A DNA stretch of 64,000 bases from the NCBI GenBank assembly GCA_963712305.1, contig CAVQHI010000005.1, positions 186,001-250,000 of the forward strand, given 5' to 3'. The position numbers and the translations under genes are program-made. Below the pieces are notes generated by a model that saw nothing but the letters and a program-made list of their open reading frames with translations, ran no database searches and was not told where the DNA came from. This DNA comes from DATFNI01 sp963712305 (GTDB lineage: Bacteria; Bacteroidota; Rhodothermia; Balneolales; DATFMH01). Position 1 is the stretch's first letter, and every line of letters begins with the position of its first letter. Below are positions 27,508 through 36,815 of this stretch, piece by piece.

Positions 27508-28020
27508 CTACTGAATCACAAATTTGGTAAAATAAAGGTCACTTACAGCTTTCTTCTCTAACACCCGGTTGACTACGATCCCAATTTTCTGCTTAATTTC
27601 ATCCCTTTTCAACAGATCTTTTAGATCATCCAGCTTGTATTTACCAAGAACAGTGATGATCGCATCCTTTGCCATCGATTCACGATTTTTCAGGATGTTA
27701 ATATCTTCCTTGGTTTTCAGGTTGATGCCCACAGAAGCCACAAGAAAATGCGGATCTCCGTTTTGCGGCATCGCTGGATTAACTATTAAATCAGAGATTT
27801 CAAAGATGTTGTCCACCTTGGCGGACGGTTTATTCAGGTATTGGTACATCGTGGGGTAATAGACATTCATAACTGCATAGGCCCCGTATGCTTCTCCAAG
27901 TAGACCTACAACAACTATACCTAACTTTACCCATTTCATAAATGGGCGTGAAGTTTTTCCTTCTGTTACTTCATTTCCCCGATTTTCAGCGTTCTTGGGC
28001 TTTTTTTGATCGCCAGCCAT
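27508..28020 (-). CDS. fliL: Flagellar basal body-associated protein FliL
   Basis: A 170-residue protein with a charged cytoplasmic N-terminus and one transmembrane helix at about 32-51 (LGIVVVGLLGEAYGAYAVMNV). A periplasmic FliL domain follows (FEISDLIVNPAMPQNGDPHFLVASVGINLKTKEDI ... KQKIGIVVNRVLEKKAVSDLYFTKFVIQ). FliL forms rings around the MotAB stators and helps engage them. Its position between motB and fliM fits this role. Confidence 0.93.
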   Translation of the reverse strand: MAGDQKKPKNAENRGNEVTEGKTSRPFMKWVKLGIVVVGLLGEAYGAYAVMNVYYPTMYQYLNKPSAKVDNIFEISDLIVNPAMPQNGDPHFLVASVGINLKTKEDINILKNRESMAKDAIITVLGKYKLDDLKDLLKRDEIKQKIGIVVNRVLEKKAVSDLYFTKFVIQ

Positions 28021-28041
28021 GACACATGACTCCTGTTAACT

Positions 28042-28734
28042 TCATTTGGATTGTTCTACTTTTTTATCGGCAGTATCCATTTTTTCCGGATAGTTGATAA
28101 TTATTTCCACTCTCCGGTTTTTTTTTCTCCCATCTGCCGTGAGATTACTTGCAATCGGGTTATACTCGCCCCGGCTTGTAGCCCGAAACCGGCCCGGATC
28201 TACATTGGTACGCCTGACCAGATACTGAACTACTGATATCGCCCGTGCCGCACCCAATTCCCAGTTCGAATTGAACGATGAATTGTGAATAGGCACATTG
28301 TCGGTATTTCCCCGGACATCAATCCTTTGAATATTATCGTCAATCATCCCGGCAATTTCATCGAGCACACTTTTCGACTTATCCAGCAGGTTTGCCTGTC
28401 CGCTATTGAAAGTCAGTTCTTCTCCGAGATTGATCTGTAATCCCTGCTGTGTCTGAAAAACCTGTACCTGGTCGCCCAGCCCTTTTTTGTGAACGAATGC
28501 GACCATCTTTTTCCAGTCGTTCTTCTTACGTTGTGTTTCAAAATAATTTGTCTCCGGCGCAGTATGTCCCGGCATAACACTTTCACTATTTTGAAAAACA
28601 CCTACCATACGATTATGAATGGCATTCTGCAGACCCGGCTTTACGCTGTAAAAAAGCACAAAGAAAGTCATAAGCAGCGTGATCATGTCCGCGTAGGTAA
28701 CCAGCCATCCCTGCGTGTTATCGTCTTCTGCCAT
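28042..28734 (-). CDS. motB: Flagellar stator protein MotB (OmpA-type peptidoglycan anchor)
   Basis: A 230-residue stator subunit. The short cytoplasmic end leads to the single transmembrane helix with the proton- or ion-carrying aspartate D16 (TYADMITLLMTFFVLFYSV). A linker then leads to the OmpA-like peptidoglycan-binding domain (IQRIDVRGNTDNVPI...SNWELGAARAISVVQYLVRR ... GRKKNRRVEIII). It is on the short side for MotB. The gene is three bases after motA, as expected for a two-gene stator module. Ion specificity cannot be decided from sequence. Confidence 0.93.
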   Translation of the reverse strand: MAEDDNTQGWLVTYADMITLLMTFFVLFYSVKPGLQNAIHNRMVGVFQNSESVMPGHTAPETNYFETQRKKNDWKKMVAFVHKKGLGDQVQVFQTQQGLQINLGEELTFNSGQANLLDKSKSVLDEIAGMIDDNIQRIDVRGNTDNVPIHNSSFNSNWELGAARAISVVQYLVRRTNVDPGRFRATSRGEYNPIASNLTADGRKKNRRVEIIINYPEKMDTADKKVEQSK

Positions 28735-28737
28735 CGC

Positions 28738-29613
28738 TTATTCCACTTCTACAAGTGAATCTTTCTCACGCTGGCGGCCCACCCAGTTCTCGTAGTTTTG
28801 CTCTTCGATCTTCTGGGTATAAATCTCGTCACCATGCACCTCATGGTATTCGTCACGTTCTTCACTGCTGAGATAACTAAGCAGCTTCTTTTCGAGAAGT
28901 CGGGGATTATCTCCACCAGTCATGCTCAGGATGCCGGTCATGATCATGCGGCGCCTGATCATTTCGCGCTCGGTTGACTCATTAAGCATGCCGGCGAGCG
29001 GAATAAATACAAGATTGGCCAGGATGGATCCATAGAATGTGGTTATAAGCGCTACGGCAAGACTGGCTCCCATATTTGCATTCTCATTTAGCGTGCGAAG
29101 CATCAGAACGAGACCAATGACCGTACCGATCATCCCGAAAGCCGGTGCGTATCCGCCCATTGCCCTGAAAATCCTTGTAGCAATACTAGATTCTCTCTTT
29201 ACCGATTCGATATCGCGTTCAAGGATGTTTTTTAGATCTTCGCCATTTATGCCATCAACGGCCAACTCCATGGCGGACCGGAAATAGGGATCCTCAACAT
29301 ATTGGAGATCATGGTCCAATACCAGCAGTCCGTTTCTGCGGGCGCGTCGGGCAAACATAATCAACACTTCAACAAGCTCAATCAGATTAATATCCTTCCG
29401 AGAGAGTGCTCTCTGAACAAGACGGAACGATCTGATGATATCACGATGGTGAAAATTGATCATCACTGCAGACAGTACTCCCCCTAACACAATGATCATC
29501 GAGGATACACTGATAAAAGCCATCAATCCATTTTCGGACGCAATGGCTACAACTATGAGACCAAAACCGGCCCCAAGACCAATAAGGGTTGATTTACCCA
29601 TGTCCTTATACAA
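28738..29613 (-). CDS. motA: Flagellar stator protein MotA
   Basis: A 291-residue membrane protein with four transmembrane helices, in pairs near 10-55 and 170-225. The stator motif YAPAFGMIGTVIGLVLMLRTL includes the conserved proline of helix 3. The cytoplasmic loop between helices 2 and 3 has the charged segment RRARRNGLLVLDHDL, matching residues that contact FliG. An extra C-terminal tail of about 40 charged residues follows the last helix. Placement between flgE and motB resembles spirochaete flagellar operons. Confidence 0.94.
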   Translation of the reverse strand: MYKDMGKSTLIGLGAGFGLIVVAIASENGLMAFISVSSMIIVLGGVLSAVMINFHHRDIIRSFRLVQRALSRKDINLIELVEVLIMFARRARRNGLLVLDHDLQYVEDPYFRSAMELAVDGINGEDLKNILERDIESVKRESSIATRIFRAMGGYAPAFGMIGTVIGLVLMLRTLNENANMGASLAVALITTFYGSILANLVFIPLAGMLNESTEREMIRRRMIMTGILSMTGGDNPRLLEKKLLSYLSSEERDEYHEVHGDEIYTQKIEEQNYENWVGRQREKDSLVEVE

Positions 29614-29672
29614 GTAATGGTACCGGCCTGCATGGCCGGTACCTTTATATCATCCTTGATTTCTATCCCTTA

Positions 29673-31298
29673 TTATCGTTTCAATTGTACTACTTCATTA
29701 AGTAATTGATCTGAAACAGTAATTACGCGTGCACTTGACTGGTACGCCCGTTGTGCCACAATCATCTCTGTAAACTCTTTAGCGAGGTCGACGTTTGAAC
29801 CTTCCAGGAATTGAGAGTTGATGGTTGTGTTTGACAGATTGGACGCACTGTCGGTTTTTAACTCGCCTGCCTGTGCAGTAAGGTCATATAAACCGTCCCC
29901 TTTGTTTATCAGACCGTTGGGATTGTTGACCTCACCGATAGCCACCTGGGCCAGATTGCGGCTCTTGCCGTTGCTGTAGGTACCGACAATATTGCCGCCG
30001 CCATCGATAAAGAAATCGATTAGGTCACCTTTACTATAACCATCATTGCTGGTTACACTCAAAGTACTGCTTCCCTTAAACTGGGTTACAGAACTTCCAC
30101 TGGCAGACGATCCAAGATCAACGGTGACAGTCTTCGTTGAAGCCGAACCGTTTCCCGGATCATAAGTGATGTCAAAGCTGCTGCCGGAAACCAGGTTACC
30201 GTTTTCATCGAACTGAACGGTACCGGTGCCCCCATTGGTGATATTTTCACCATCCAGGAAGCTGGCCTCATAGTTCCAGGTATTAAAGTCTGTCTGGGTC
30301 ATCTTGAGCAGCAATGTGTGCGCGTTACCTTCGGCGTCATATACCGTTGCACTCACATTCTTACTGTTGGTAACACCCGCTGTTTGGGTCTTGAATACGG
30401 GCAGACTGATGTTGCCAGTACTGCCTGTTCCCATTGCAAGCTGCAGATTGAGTTTACTGTCGCCAGGCTTTTCACTGATCAGGTTGATATTTCCATCAAC
30501 GAGAGTTGCTTTGGCTTCTCCATTGTAAGCCGTATTAATGGCATCTATAACGTTTTGAACAGTGTCACCAGCTGCATAAGTATAGGTGGAATTAATTGCC
30601 GTTCCATCATTTGCCTGCCCTGAAATAGTGATAGTATCGCCAGCCTGCAAGCTGGTACTCGTCTGTTTGAGACTATTGAGGTCAGTCGCTGTTGTGGCAA
30701 AGGTGCCATCCACCTTGGTAAAAGCTGATGACTGCGTTTCCATTTGAGCGGTACTCGTGTTGGCATTAAGGTTTCCGCTGATCTGAACATTTTGCGTCTG
30801 TTTTGGTTCATACACACTGTTGAAATCGACCTTGAGATCAGTAGTGCTGCTGTTGCCAATTATGTTACCCTGACCGTCTGCCATGTAACCTTGTACGTGA
30901 TCGCCATTGTTTGTAACCAACTCACCATTTTTATTGAACTTGAAGTTACCGGCACGTGACAGCATGGTGTGCCCACCATTGTTGACCAGGAAGAAACCAT
31001 TTCCCTGGATAGCCAGGTCTGTTTTGATGTTGGTTGAATTAAGTTGTCCCTGGCTGAAATCACGGTCAATAGACGATACTTTAGTACCTAAGCCTACCTG
31101 ATTTACTAGCTGAGGTGCTGAATCAAAACCTGCACCGGTACGTGCCAAATTATTGGCGATCATCTCGGCAAATGTAACACGACCCTGTTTGAAGCCTACA
31201 GTGTTTACATTTGCAATGTTGTTTCCAATGACGTCCATCTCTGTCTGGAAACCCTTCAACCCGCTAATTCCTGAGGAAAGTGAATTCATTAAAGCCAT
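29673..31298 (-). CDS. flgE: Flagellar hook protein FlgE
   Basis: A 541-residue axial protein. The N-terminal flagellar rod motif (SGLKGFQTEMDVIGNNIANVNTVGFKQ) and the C-terminal signature (FTEMIVAQRAYQSSARVITVSDQLLNEVV) are both present. Between them lies a FlaE/FlgE-type variable region rich in N, T, G and S (about 150-440). This is longer than enterobacterial FlgE (about 400 residues) because the central surface domains are expanded. It forms the universal joint of the flagellum. A 113-bp gap with hairpins precedes the gene, the longest gap within the operon. Confidence 0.95.
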   Translation of the reverse strand: MALMNSLSSGISGLKGFQTEMDVIGNNIANVNTVGFKQGRVTFAEMIANNLARTGAGFDSAPQLVNQVGLGTKVSSIDRDFSQGQLNSTNIKTDLAIQGNGFFLVNNGGHTMLSRAGNFKFNKNGELVTNNGDHVQGYMADGQGNIIGNSSTTDLKVDFNSVYEPKQTQNVQISGNLNANTSTAQMETQSSAFTKVDGTFATTATDLNSLKQTSTSLQAGDTITISGQANDGTAINSTYTYAAGDTVQNVIDAINTAYNGEAKATLVDGNINLISEKPGDSKLNLQLAMGTGSTGNISLPVFKTQTAGVTNSKNVSATVYDAEGNAHTLLLKMTQTDFNTWNYEASFLDGENITNGGTGTVQFDENGNLVSGSSFDITYDPGNGSASTKTVTVDLGSSASGSSVTQFKGSSTLSVTSNDGYSKGDLIDFFIDGGGNIVGTYSNGKSRNLAQVAIGEVNNPNGLINKGDGLYDLTAQAGELKTDSASNLSNTTINSQFLEGSNVDLAKEFTEMIVAQRAYQSSARVITVSDQLLNEVVQLKR

Positions 31299-31332
31299 GA
31301 TATACTCCTGTATATTTTATTTTTTTCGTTAA

Positions 31333-31358
31333 GCACAACGTCAATCGGTCGGTTGTGC
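31333..31358 (-). promoter_or_regulatory. Hairpin in the intergenic region upstream of flgE
   Basis: GCACAAC (31333-31339) and GTTGTGC (31352-31358) can form a 7-bp stem in the untranslated region before flgE. A second possible stem (GGGCT...AGCCC) lies near 31362-31386. This is the largest gap in the operon and could host a processing site, an attenuator or a promoter for the hook gene. The evidence is only the dyad symmetry. Confidence 0.35.
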
Positions 31359-31411
31359 AACGGGCTTCCCTATACGGGTCCAGCCCAATATGTTGTTTAT
31401 TTTTGTTAGAT

Positions 31412-31804
31412 TTACTGCTTGTTTGTAAATACGGCACTGTCGATTTGTGTGAAGACACGCTCGCGCATATCCAACTGATCGACCGCTGTTATCACCGTTC
31501 TATTCGGGACGTTGACCACATAAGCATTGTCGCCATCCAGAATCAACGACTCCTTACTTCCTTTTCCGGCTGCACGGTTCACTGCTTCCTGAATACGTGA
31601 CACATCCGACTCATTAAGCTGGATATTCCGTTCTTCAAGTCGCTTGATCGCGTGGCCTGAAAATTGTATCTGGTTCTTATCACCACTGACACGACTGAGT
31701 ATCTCGGCAAAGTTGCCTTCCCGGTTTGCTGGCGTTTGTTGCTTCCGCTGAACCGTTGAAGGAGCTACCGGGGAGACACGGCCTGTCAGATGACGTATGT
31801 CCAT
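31412..31804 (-). CDS. Flagellar operon protein of the TIGR02530 family
   Basis: A 130-residue protein between flgD and flgE. The recognisable core is IQFSGHAIKRLEERNIQLNESDVSRIQEAVNRAAGKGSKESLILDGDNAYVVNVPNRTVITAVDQLDMRERVFTQID in outline. It matches the conserved flagellar operon protein found at this place in Bacillus-type and other operons. Its biochemical role is not established, and a part in hook assembly is inferred from conserved position. It starts 22 bp after flgD. Confidence 0.88.
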   Translation of the reverse strand: MDIRHLTGRVSPVAPSTVQRKQQTPANREGNFAEILSRVSGDKNQIQFSGHAIKRLEERNIQLNESDVSRIQEAVNRAAGKGSKESLILDGDNAYVVNVPNRTVITAVDQLDMRERVFTQIDSAVFTNKQ

Positions 31805-31826
31805 TGTTGTTTTCGGTTAGTTACAT

Positions 31827-32522
31827 CTATTGAGTGACAGATGGATCGCTGACTGACTCGACATCGCCCAGACCTACGCTCACGCCATTAACCAGCAGGC
31901 TAACACCGGTCTTCGAATACTGGACTTTCGAAACCTTACCTTCTACATAGCTGTAGGAGTTCACTGCTGAACTTCCGTTTTTCGCATCGATACTCACGTG
32001 GTAGGTTCCTTCGGGCAGTTGGTTTCCATTATCATTTTTACCATCCCACTTCCAGGACTGATCGCCCGAAGCACGGTTCTGCAAGTCGACCGTACGGACA
32101 ACATTACCAGATTCATCGGTGATGGTTAGTTTAACATCGGCAGCAACACCGCTGAGGTTAAATTGCACATCAGTGTTTTCTCCCGGCGTAACTTGCAGGG
32201 CGTCACTCTGACCTTTCACAACTTTACCTGTGAGGCTAGCCGCCATCGTGTTAGACATCGCATTACCAACCGCTTGTTGCGTGCTGTTAAGCGTTGTCAT
32301 TCCGTCATTGAGATTTGTCAACTGCTCGACCGTGTTAAACTGAGCCAATTGGGCAGCAAATTGCTGGCTGTCCATTGGGTTCGTTGGATCCTGGTTTTGC
32401 AGCTGTGTCATCAACAAGCGCAAAAAATCATCCTTCCCCAGACTGGAATTTCCCGTCTTGGAATTCTGATTATACACTTGGTTTGTGTTATTGATTATGG
32501 CATTTATTGCATTTGCATTCAT
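31827..32522 (-). CDS. flgD: Flagellar hook cap/scaffold protein FlgD
   Basis: A 231-residue hook assembly scaffold. The N-terminus has the FlgD signature LGKDDFLRLLMTQLQNQDPTNPMDSQQFAAQLAQFNTVEQL. The second half is a Tudor/fibronectin-like pair with FlgD Ig-like features (LTITDESGNVVRTVDLQNRASGDQSWKWDGKNDNG). It caps the growing hook and is discarded after completion. It lies 14 bp after fliK, in the standard order fliK-flgD-flgE. Confidence 0.95.
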   Translation of the reverse strand: MNANAINAIINNTNQVYNQNSKTGNSSLGKDDFLRLLMTQLQNQDPTNPMDSQQFAAQLAQFNTVEQLTNLNDGMTTLNSTQQAVGNAMSNTMAASLTGKVVKGQSDALQVTPGENTDVQFNLSGVAADVKLTITDESGNVVRTVDLQNRASGDQSWKWDGKNDNGNQLPEGTYHVSIDAKNGSSAVNSYSYVEGKVSKVQYSKTGVSLLVNGVSVGLGDVESVSDPSVTQ

Positions 32523-32536
32523 GTTTTACCTTTTTG

Positions 32537-34438
32537 CTATGCTGTCCATTCGGTGTTATTGTAGCCTAAGCGGCGGTTGCTCAACGGCTGCCTTTCCGGT
32601 ATATCCGGACCAGCTTCCGTCGTTCTATCGTTTAAATTATTTCCAAAAATCGAGGTATCGTTGAAGGTTCCTTTATTGCCCCTTTGCTGTTGAAACTGCT
32701 GGGCAGACTGACCGCCGGTCTGGCTTTGGAACTGTAGATCCACTTTAACATTCATCTGCTCTTGCAGGTGGTTCCGAATTTCCTGTAGATGCTGCTGCAA
32801 AAGTTTATTCAGGTCCTGGTTTCCACCACTCAGCTGCAGATGCAAAACACCATCCGTCGTTCGAGCCGAAACATTGAGCGTCTGGCCGTTATCCATCACG
32901 AGCCGGTGCTTCTGCCACGTCTGCTGATCGTGTGCTGAAGAAGGCGTTTTTTGCACCATCGATAAAATTTTCCCAGCCAACTGCCGTGGTATAGTAACTG
33001 AATATGAATTCAAGGCAGTGGTATTATTTCCACTCTGAGTTGTCGCTGTACGGGTCGTCGTTTTCGCATCCTTCATCGACTTTTCCTTGTTTCCGGTAGA
33101 ATCGATCTCCTGTACAACTTTTTGCGACTGATCAGAAGCCTGCTGTTCAGAACTGCTTCCGGGATGTTGTTCCTTGCCGCCCATTGAGAATGGCGAATTC
33201 ACGGCTTTTGCATCCACTTTTCCAGTTTGATTTTCGCCCATTCCCGGATGATTAGGGTGTATTGCCTGCTTGCTGTTGCTCTTTATTTCCACAGTATCTT
33301 TTGGGCCTTCATTCACCTGAATACTACTTTTGACAACCCTCTCCCCGTAATACCGATCCCGAACGACATTGGGAATATCTTTTGAACCGACTGCAGGCTT
33401 TACCGTGACCGGTTTTGTGGCACTCGAAATATCTTTACTGTCTTTATTCTGATGAGTATGACCAGGTTTGATGACGTTAATTTCTTTTGAATCTTTTTCA
33501 GTTGTACCTGGTGCAGGTTTTGGGGATACGGCTTCGAACACGCTGACATCGCTATGCTTCCCGGTCCTGGATGGAGATTCAACTTCCTGCTTTTTCCCAA
33601 TATTTTCAGCAAAGATCCTTTTAGTTTCCGGTTTTACAATCTTGATATTTTCCTGAGGATGCTTTACGGCAACTTTAGCCTCACTACTCTGCAAAAGATT
33701 ATTGGTGACCGAAGTATTGGGCGAATCTGACTTTTCTTCCTTTACTTTATGATCTCTATCCTTCTTTTGATCTGTTTTCCCGATTTCATCTGGATTCTTA
33801 TCAGATACTGTCTGTTGCAATGAATCAGAATCATCGACCTGTCCAGCAGATTCAGGGGTATGCTTTACATCTTTAGTTACTTCTCCAGAGACTTTTTTTG
33901 GATCAGTTGTTTCATCTTCCGGCTGATCTTTACTCTTGGGATCCTGAATGGCACTCGATTTCTTTAATACTGACAAATGCCCTGTATCATCTTTTTTTGT
34001 ATTGATGATTTCTTTGGAATCTTTTTTAATTAAACTTTCAGAAACTTCGGATTTTTGCTTTGTATCCGATTTTGTATTTCCCTTCACTCCGTCAGATCTC
34101 TCTTTGGATGCAGAACTTTTTCCAGTTAATTCATGAAGCAGAGCAGGATCGGTAATCACTTTACCAGCCTGGCCTTTTCCTTTTTTTTCGATCAGGGATT
34201 TTGGATAGCTTATTTCAACTTCCAATCCTCCGCGACTCAGTTTAACTTTCTTGATACCAATCTCTTCTTTCTGATCTTTGGGATCTTCCTTGCTAATCTT
34301 TTCTCCAAATTTCGCCAGTGTTGAACCAAACAGACCAGATTTATCACCTGCCTTACCGGTTGACTTATCCTTTTCAAGGAGTCCTGTCTTTTCCGCTGAA
34401 CCGGGAGCGATATGTAAAAGTTTTTCAATAAAACTCAT
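32537..34438 (-). CDS. fliK: Flagellar hook-length control protein FliK
   Basis: A 633-residue protein. Residues about 20-460 are low in complexity and rich in K, S, D, T, E and P, consistent with an extended molecular-ruler segment. The C-terminal Flg_hook domain is visible at about 470-570 (YSVTIPRQLAGKILSMV ... QTLNVSARTTDGVLHLQLSGGNQDLNKLLQQHLQEIRNHLQEQ), followed by a Q-rich tail. FliK measures hook length and switches export specificity. The start codon overlaps the stop of the upstream MotE-like gene by four bases. Confidence 0.88.
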   Translation of the reverse strand: MSFIEKLLHIAPGSAEKTGLLEKDKSTGKAGDKSGLFGSTLAKFGEKISKEDPKDQKEEIGIKKVKLSRGGLEVEISYPKSLIEKKGKGQAGKVITDPALLHELTGKSSASKERSDGVKGNTKSDTKQKSEVSESLIKKDSKEIINTKKDDTGHLSVLKKSSAIQDPKSKDQPEDETTDPKKVSGEVTKDVKHTPESAGQVDDSDSLQQTVSDKNPDEIGKTDQKKDRDHKVKEEKSDSPNTSVTNNLLQSSEAKVAVKHPQENIKIVKPETKRIFAENIGKKQEVESPSRTGKHSDVSVFEAVSPKPAPGTTEKDSKEINVIKPGHTHQNKDSKDISSATKPVTVKPAVGSKDIPNVVRDRYYGERVVKSSIQVNEGPKDTVEIKSNSKQAIHPNHPGMGENQTGKVDAKAVNSPFSMGGKEQHPGSSSEQQASDQSQKVVQEIDSTGNKEKSMKDAKTTTRTATTQSGNNTTALNSYSVTIPRQLAGKILSMVQKTPSSAHDQQTWQKHRLVMDNGQTLNVSARTTDGVLHLQLSGGNQDLNKLLQQHLQEIRNHLQEQMNVKVDLQFQSQTGGQSAQQFQQQRGNKGTFNDTSIFGNNLNDRTTEAGPDIPERQPLSNRRLGYNNTEWTA

Positions 34439-35013
34439 TGTGCGACCTTCTTCAACAGTTGTGCGGCACGATCAGGATTCAGCGACCGGAGCAATTTTTC
34501 TCTTTGCATATTGCTGCCATCGCGATACAGACCAACCAGCATGTTGTCATTTAGTTTTTTAAGTATTGGTGACAGTGATTTTTCATCCATACTGAGCAGA
34601 CTTTTGGTCACTTCACTAAACTGAATACCTTTTGATTTGGGTTTATTCTTTTTTAACTGGGCCGCGATCGCTTTTTCCTGTACATCAAGGCTGTCCCTGA
34701 GTCGTCCGATCAACTGCTTCTGTTGTTTACTGACCTTTACCAGAGAATCACTCAGCACCTTATACTTGTCTGGCGCTGATTTATGTGCTCGAATTTCTTT
34801 CTTTAAGCGCGCAATGATAGTATTGAGCGTATCGATCTTAAGCGGACTAAACGTTGTGTAATCGTAGATGGGCGGAAGCTGTTCACTCTGCACGGCTTCC
34901 TGTGCCTTTGCTGCTTTCTCAGGCTGCAGATAAGGATACACCAAGTACATTCCTGCAAAGAGGACGATGAACCCTACAACAAAGATGCCAGTGTAAAGCA
35001 GTATCGTTTTCAT
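34435..35013 (-). CDS. MotE/YlxF/FlbB-like flagellar protein with MgtE-N-like domain
   Basis: A 192-residue protein with one transmembrane helix at about 4-25. A coiled-coil-like stretch (TLNTIIARLKKEIRAHK ... DSLVKVSKQQKQLIGRLRDSLDVQEKAIAAQLKKN) leads to a C-terminal MgtE-N-like helical domain (EVTKSLLSMDEKSLSPILKKLNDNMLVGLYRDGSNMQREKLLRSLNPDRAAQLL). The same layout occurs in MotE, a chaperone of stator MotB, in Bacillus YlxF and in spirochaete FlbB. The position between fliJ and fliK is exactly that of ylxF and flbB. The function is inferred as stator or export support. Confidence 0.8.
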   Translation of the reverse strand: MKTILLYTGIFVVGFIVLFAGMYLVYPYLQPEKAAKAQEAVQSEQLPPIYDYTTFSPLKIDTLNTIIARLKKEIRAHKSAPDKYKVLSDSLVKVSKQQKQLIGRLRDSLDVQEKAIAAQLKKNKPKSKGIQFSEVTKSLLSMDEKSLSPILKKLNDNMLVGLYRDGSNMQREKLLRSLNPDRAAQLLKKVAQ

Positions 35014-35019
35014 CGTTAA

Positions 35020-35463
35020 TTACATACTCTTTCGATGAAATCGCTGTGTCGCAATTTCATTCATCACTTTCTGTTCCACCTGATCGGCTTCTTTCAGGTA
35101 TTCCAATCGTTTCTTTTCTTTCAGGTTTTCAAGGATCCTTGTTTTCTGATTCGCAACAATCAGTTTTTTTCGTTCCAGCTCCGTCCGTTCTTTCACCAGA
35201 TCTATCTCGCGGCCGAGACGAGCCAGTTCCTGCTGACGCGACTGGATAAATACATAATGACGCTGGTACTCACCCGGTGACTTCAAAGCTGTATGTCGTT
35301 CATGTTCTTCCGAATACAGATCGAGTTCAGCCCGAACCTCTTCATACTGCTCCTTCAGCTTAATCATTTGCTGCATATGACGGGCAAACACCTGCTTCTG
35401 AAGCTCCTCCTCGTGGATTCGGATCTTCAGAACTTGTTCCAGCTTGAATGAAAATCGTTTCAT
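35020..35463 (-). CDS. fliJ: Flagellar export chaperone FliJ
   Basis: A 147-residue protein that is almost entirely alpha-helical and charged, as expected for the FliJ coiled coil. It starts MKRFSFKLEQVLKIRIHEEE, typical of FliJ (F-x-L-E-x-V-L-x-x-R). FliJ inserts into the FliI hexamer, like the gamma stalk in F1-ATPase, and links it to FlhA. It is directly downstream of fliI (23 bp). Confidence 0.9.
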   Translation of the reverse strand: MKRFSFKLEQVLKIRIHEEELQKQVFARHMQQMIKLKEQYEEVRAELDLYSEEHERHTALKSPGEYQRHYVFIQSRQQELARLGREIDLVKERTELERKKLIVANQKTRILENLKEKKRLEYLKEADQVEQKVMNEIATQRFHRKSM

Positions 35464-35486
35464 AATCTATCTCGGCCAGACATTGA

Positions 35487-36815
35487 TCATACTGTGTTCT
35501 TTTTATCCTGAACGATATCGGTAAGGCGCTGCCAGATATCTGCCTCGAAATCTGAATTTTCAAGATCTTGTTTCAGGAATCGGTTCAGGTCATCAATCTT
35601 ATCTATGGCATTATCGATCGAGGGATTACTCCCTTTAGCATATGCGCCTATGTTTATAAGCTCTGAAGCATCATGAAACGTAGCCAGTATCTCGCGCGCC
35701 TGCTGTGAAACCTGTCGTTGTTCTCTGGACACCACTTTAGGCATTACCCTCGACACGCTTTCCAGCACATCAACTGCGGGATAATGATTTTTATGGGCCA
35801 GGGCTCGCGACAAAACGATGTGACCATCGATGATTGAGCGAACGGCATCAGCTATAGGCTCATTCATGTCATCGTTGTCCACGAGTACGGTATAGAGCCC
35901 GGTAATGCTTCCATAACTTGTGCGTCCGGCGCGTTCCAAAAGCTTGGGAAGCATGGCAAACACACTCGGTGTGTACCCTTTTGTTGTAGGAGGTTCACCG
36001 GAAGCGAGGCCAATTTCACGCTGTGCCATTGCAACGCGTGTCACCGAGTCCATCATCAATAGCACATTTTTGCCTTGATCACGGAAGTATTCGGCGATTG
36101 CCGTAGCTGTAAAAGCACCACGAACACGGCTCATTGCGGCTTTATCGGAAGTGACAGCAACGACAACCGAACGTGCAAGACCTTCGGGTCCGAGAGAATC
36201 CTCAATGAATTCCCTAACCTCGCGTCCACGTTCACCGACCAATCCAATCACATTAATATCAGCAGATGAGTGGCGTGCTATCATACCCATCATCGTACTC
36301 TTACCTACGCCAGAACCAGCGAAGATACCCATCCTCTGTCCGTTGCCCACTGTAAGAAAACCATCCACTGATCGTATACCCGTACGAAGCGGTTCTGAAA
36401 TATTCTCACGCTCCATCGGTCCGGGAGGTTCGTTGTGCAGCGGATAGAGTTCGAGATCGACCAGTGGTCCCTTCCCGTCAATCGGATTGACATGCGAATC
36501 AACAACGCGGCCGAGAAGATCCCATCCGACGGTAATTTCCATCGGTTGTGATAAAGGTTCCACCAGGGCACCAGTTCCGACACCATCAATGTGATCGAGA
36601 GGCATCAGCAGAGTGCGGTCGGATTTTACTCCTACCACTTCTGCCTGCACTACCTCTGTCGATCTTACGTAAATATTGTACATCTCACCAAGCGTGGCAC
36701 GCAAGCCTGTTACCTCGATAATCAATCCGACAACTGATGCAACACGTCCATACCGAGAGGCACGAACCGGTTTACTCATAATATGGGTCTCGAGATCAAT
36801 TAGATATTTCGACAT
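35487..36815 (-). CDS. fliI: Flagellar export ATPase FliI
   Basis: A 442-residue hexameric ATPase. Walker A (AGSGVGKST, 166-174), the Walker B stretch (NVLLMMDSVTRVA) and the FliI/YscN signature region (SGEPPTTKGYTPSVFAMLPKLLERAG) are present. The N-terminal domain carries RYGRVASVVGLIIEVTG. I kept the ATG at 36815 because it gives the usual 20-odd residues before RYGR, although it overlaps fliH by 20 bp; an ATG at 36779 also exists. It powers or regulates export of flagellar subunits. Confidence 0.96.
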   Translation of the reverse strand: MSKYLIDLETHIMSKPVRASRYGRVASVVGLIIEVTGLRATLGEMYNIYVRSTEVVQAEVVGVKSDRTLLMPLDHIDGVGTGALVEPLSQPMEITVGWDLLGRVVDSHVNPIDGKGPLVDLELYPLHNEPPGPMERENISEPLRTGIRSVDGFLTVGNGQRMGIFAGSGVGKSTMMGMIARHSSADINVIGLVGERGREVREFIEDSLGPEGLARSVVVAVTSDKAAMSRVRGAFTATAIAEYFRDQGKNVLLMMDSVTRVAMAQREIGLASGEPPTTKGYTPSVFAMLPKLLERAGRTSYGSITGLYTVLVDNDDMNEPIADAVRSIIDGHIVLSRALAHKNHYPAVDVLESVSRVMPKVVSREQRQVSQQAREILATFHDASELINIGAYAKGSNPSIDNAIDKIDDLNRFLKQDLENSDFEADIWQRLTDIVQDKKNTV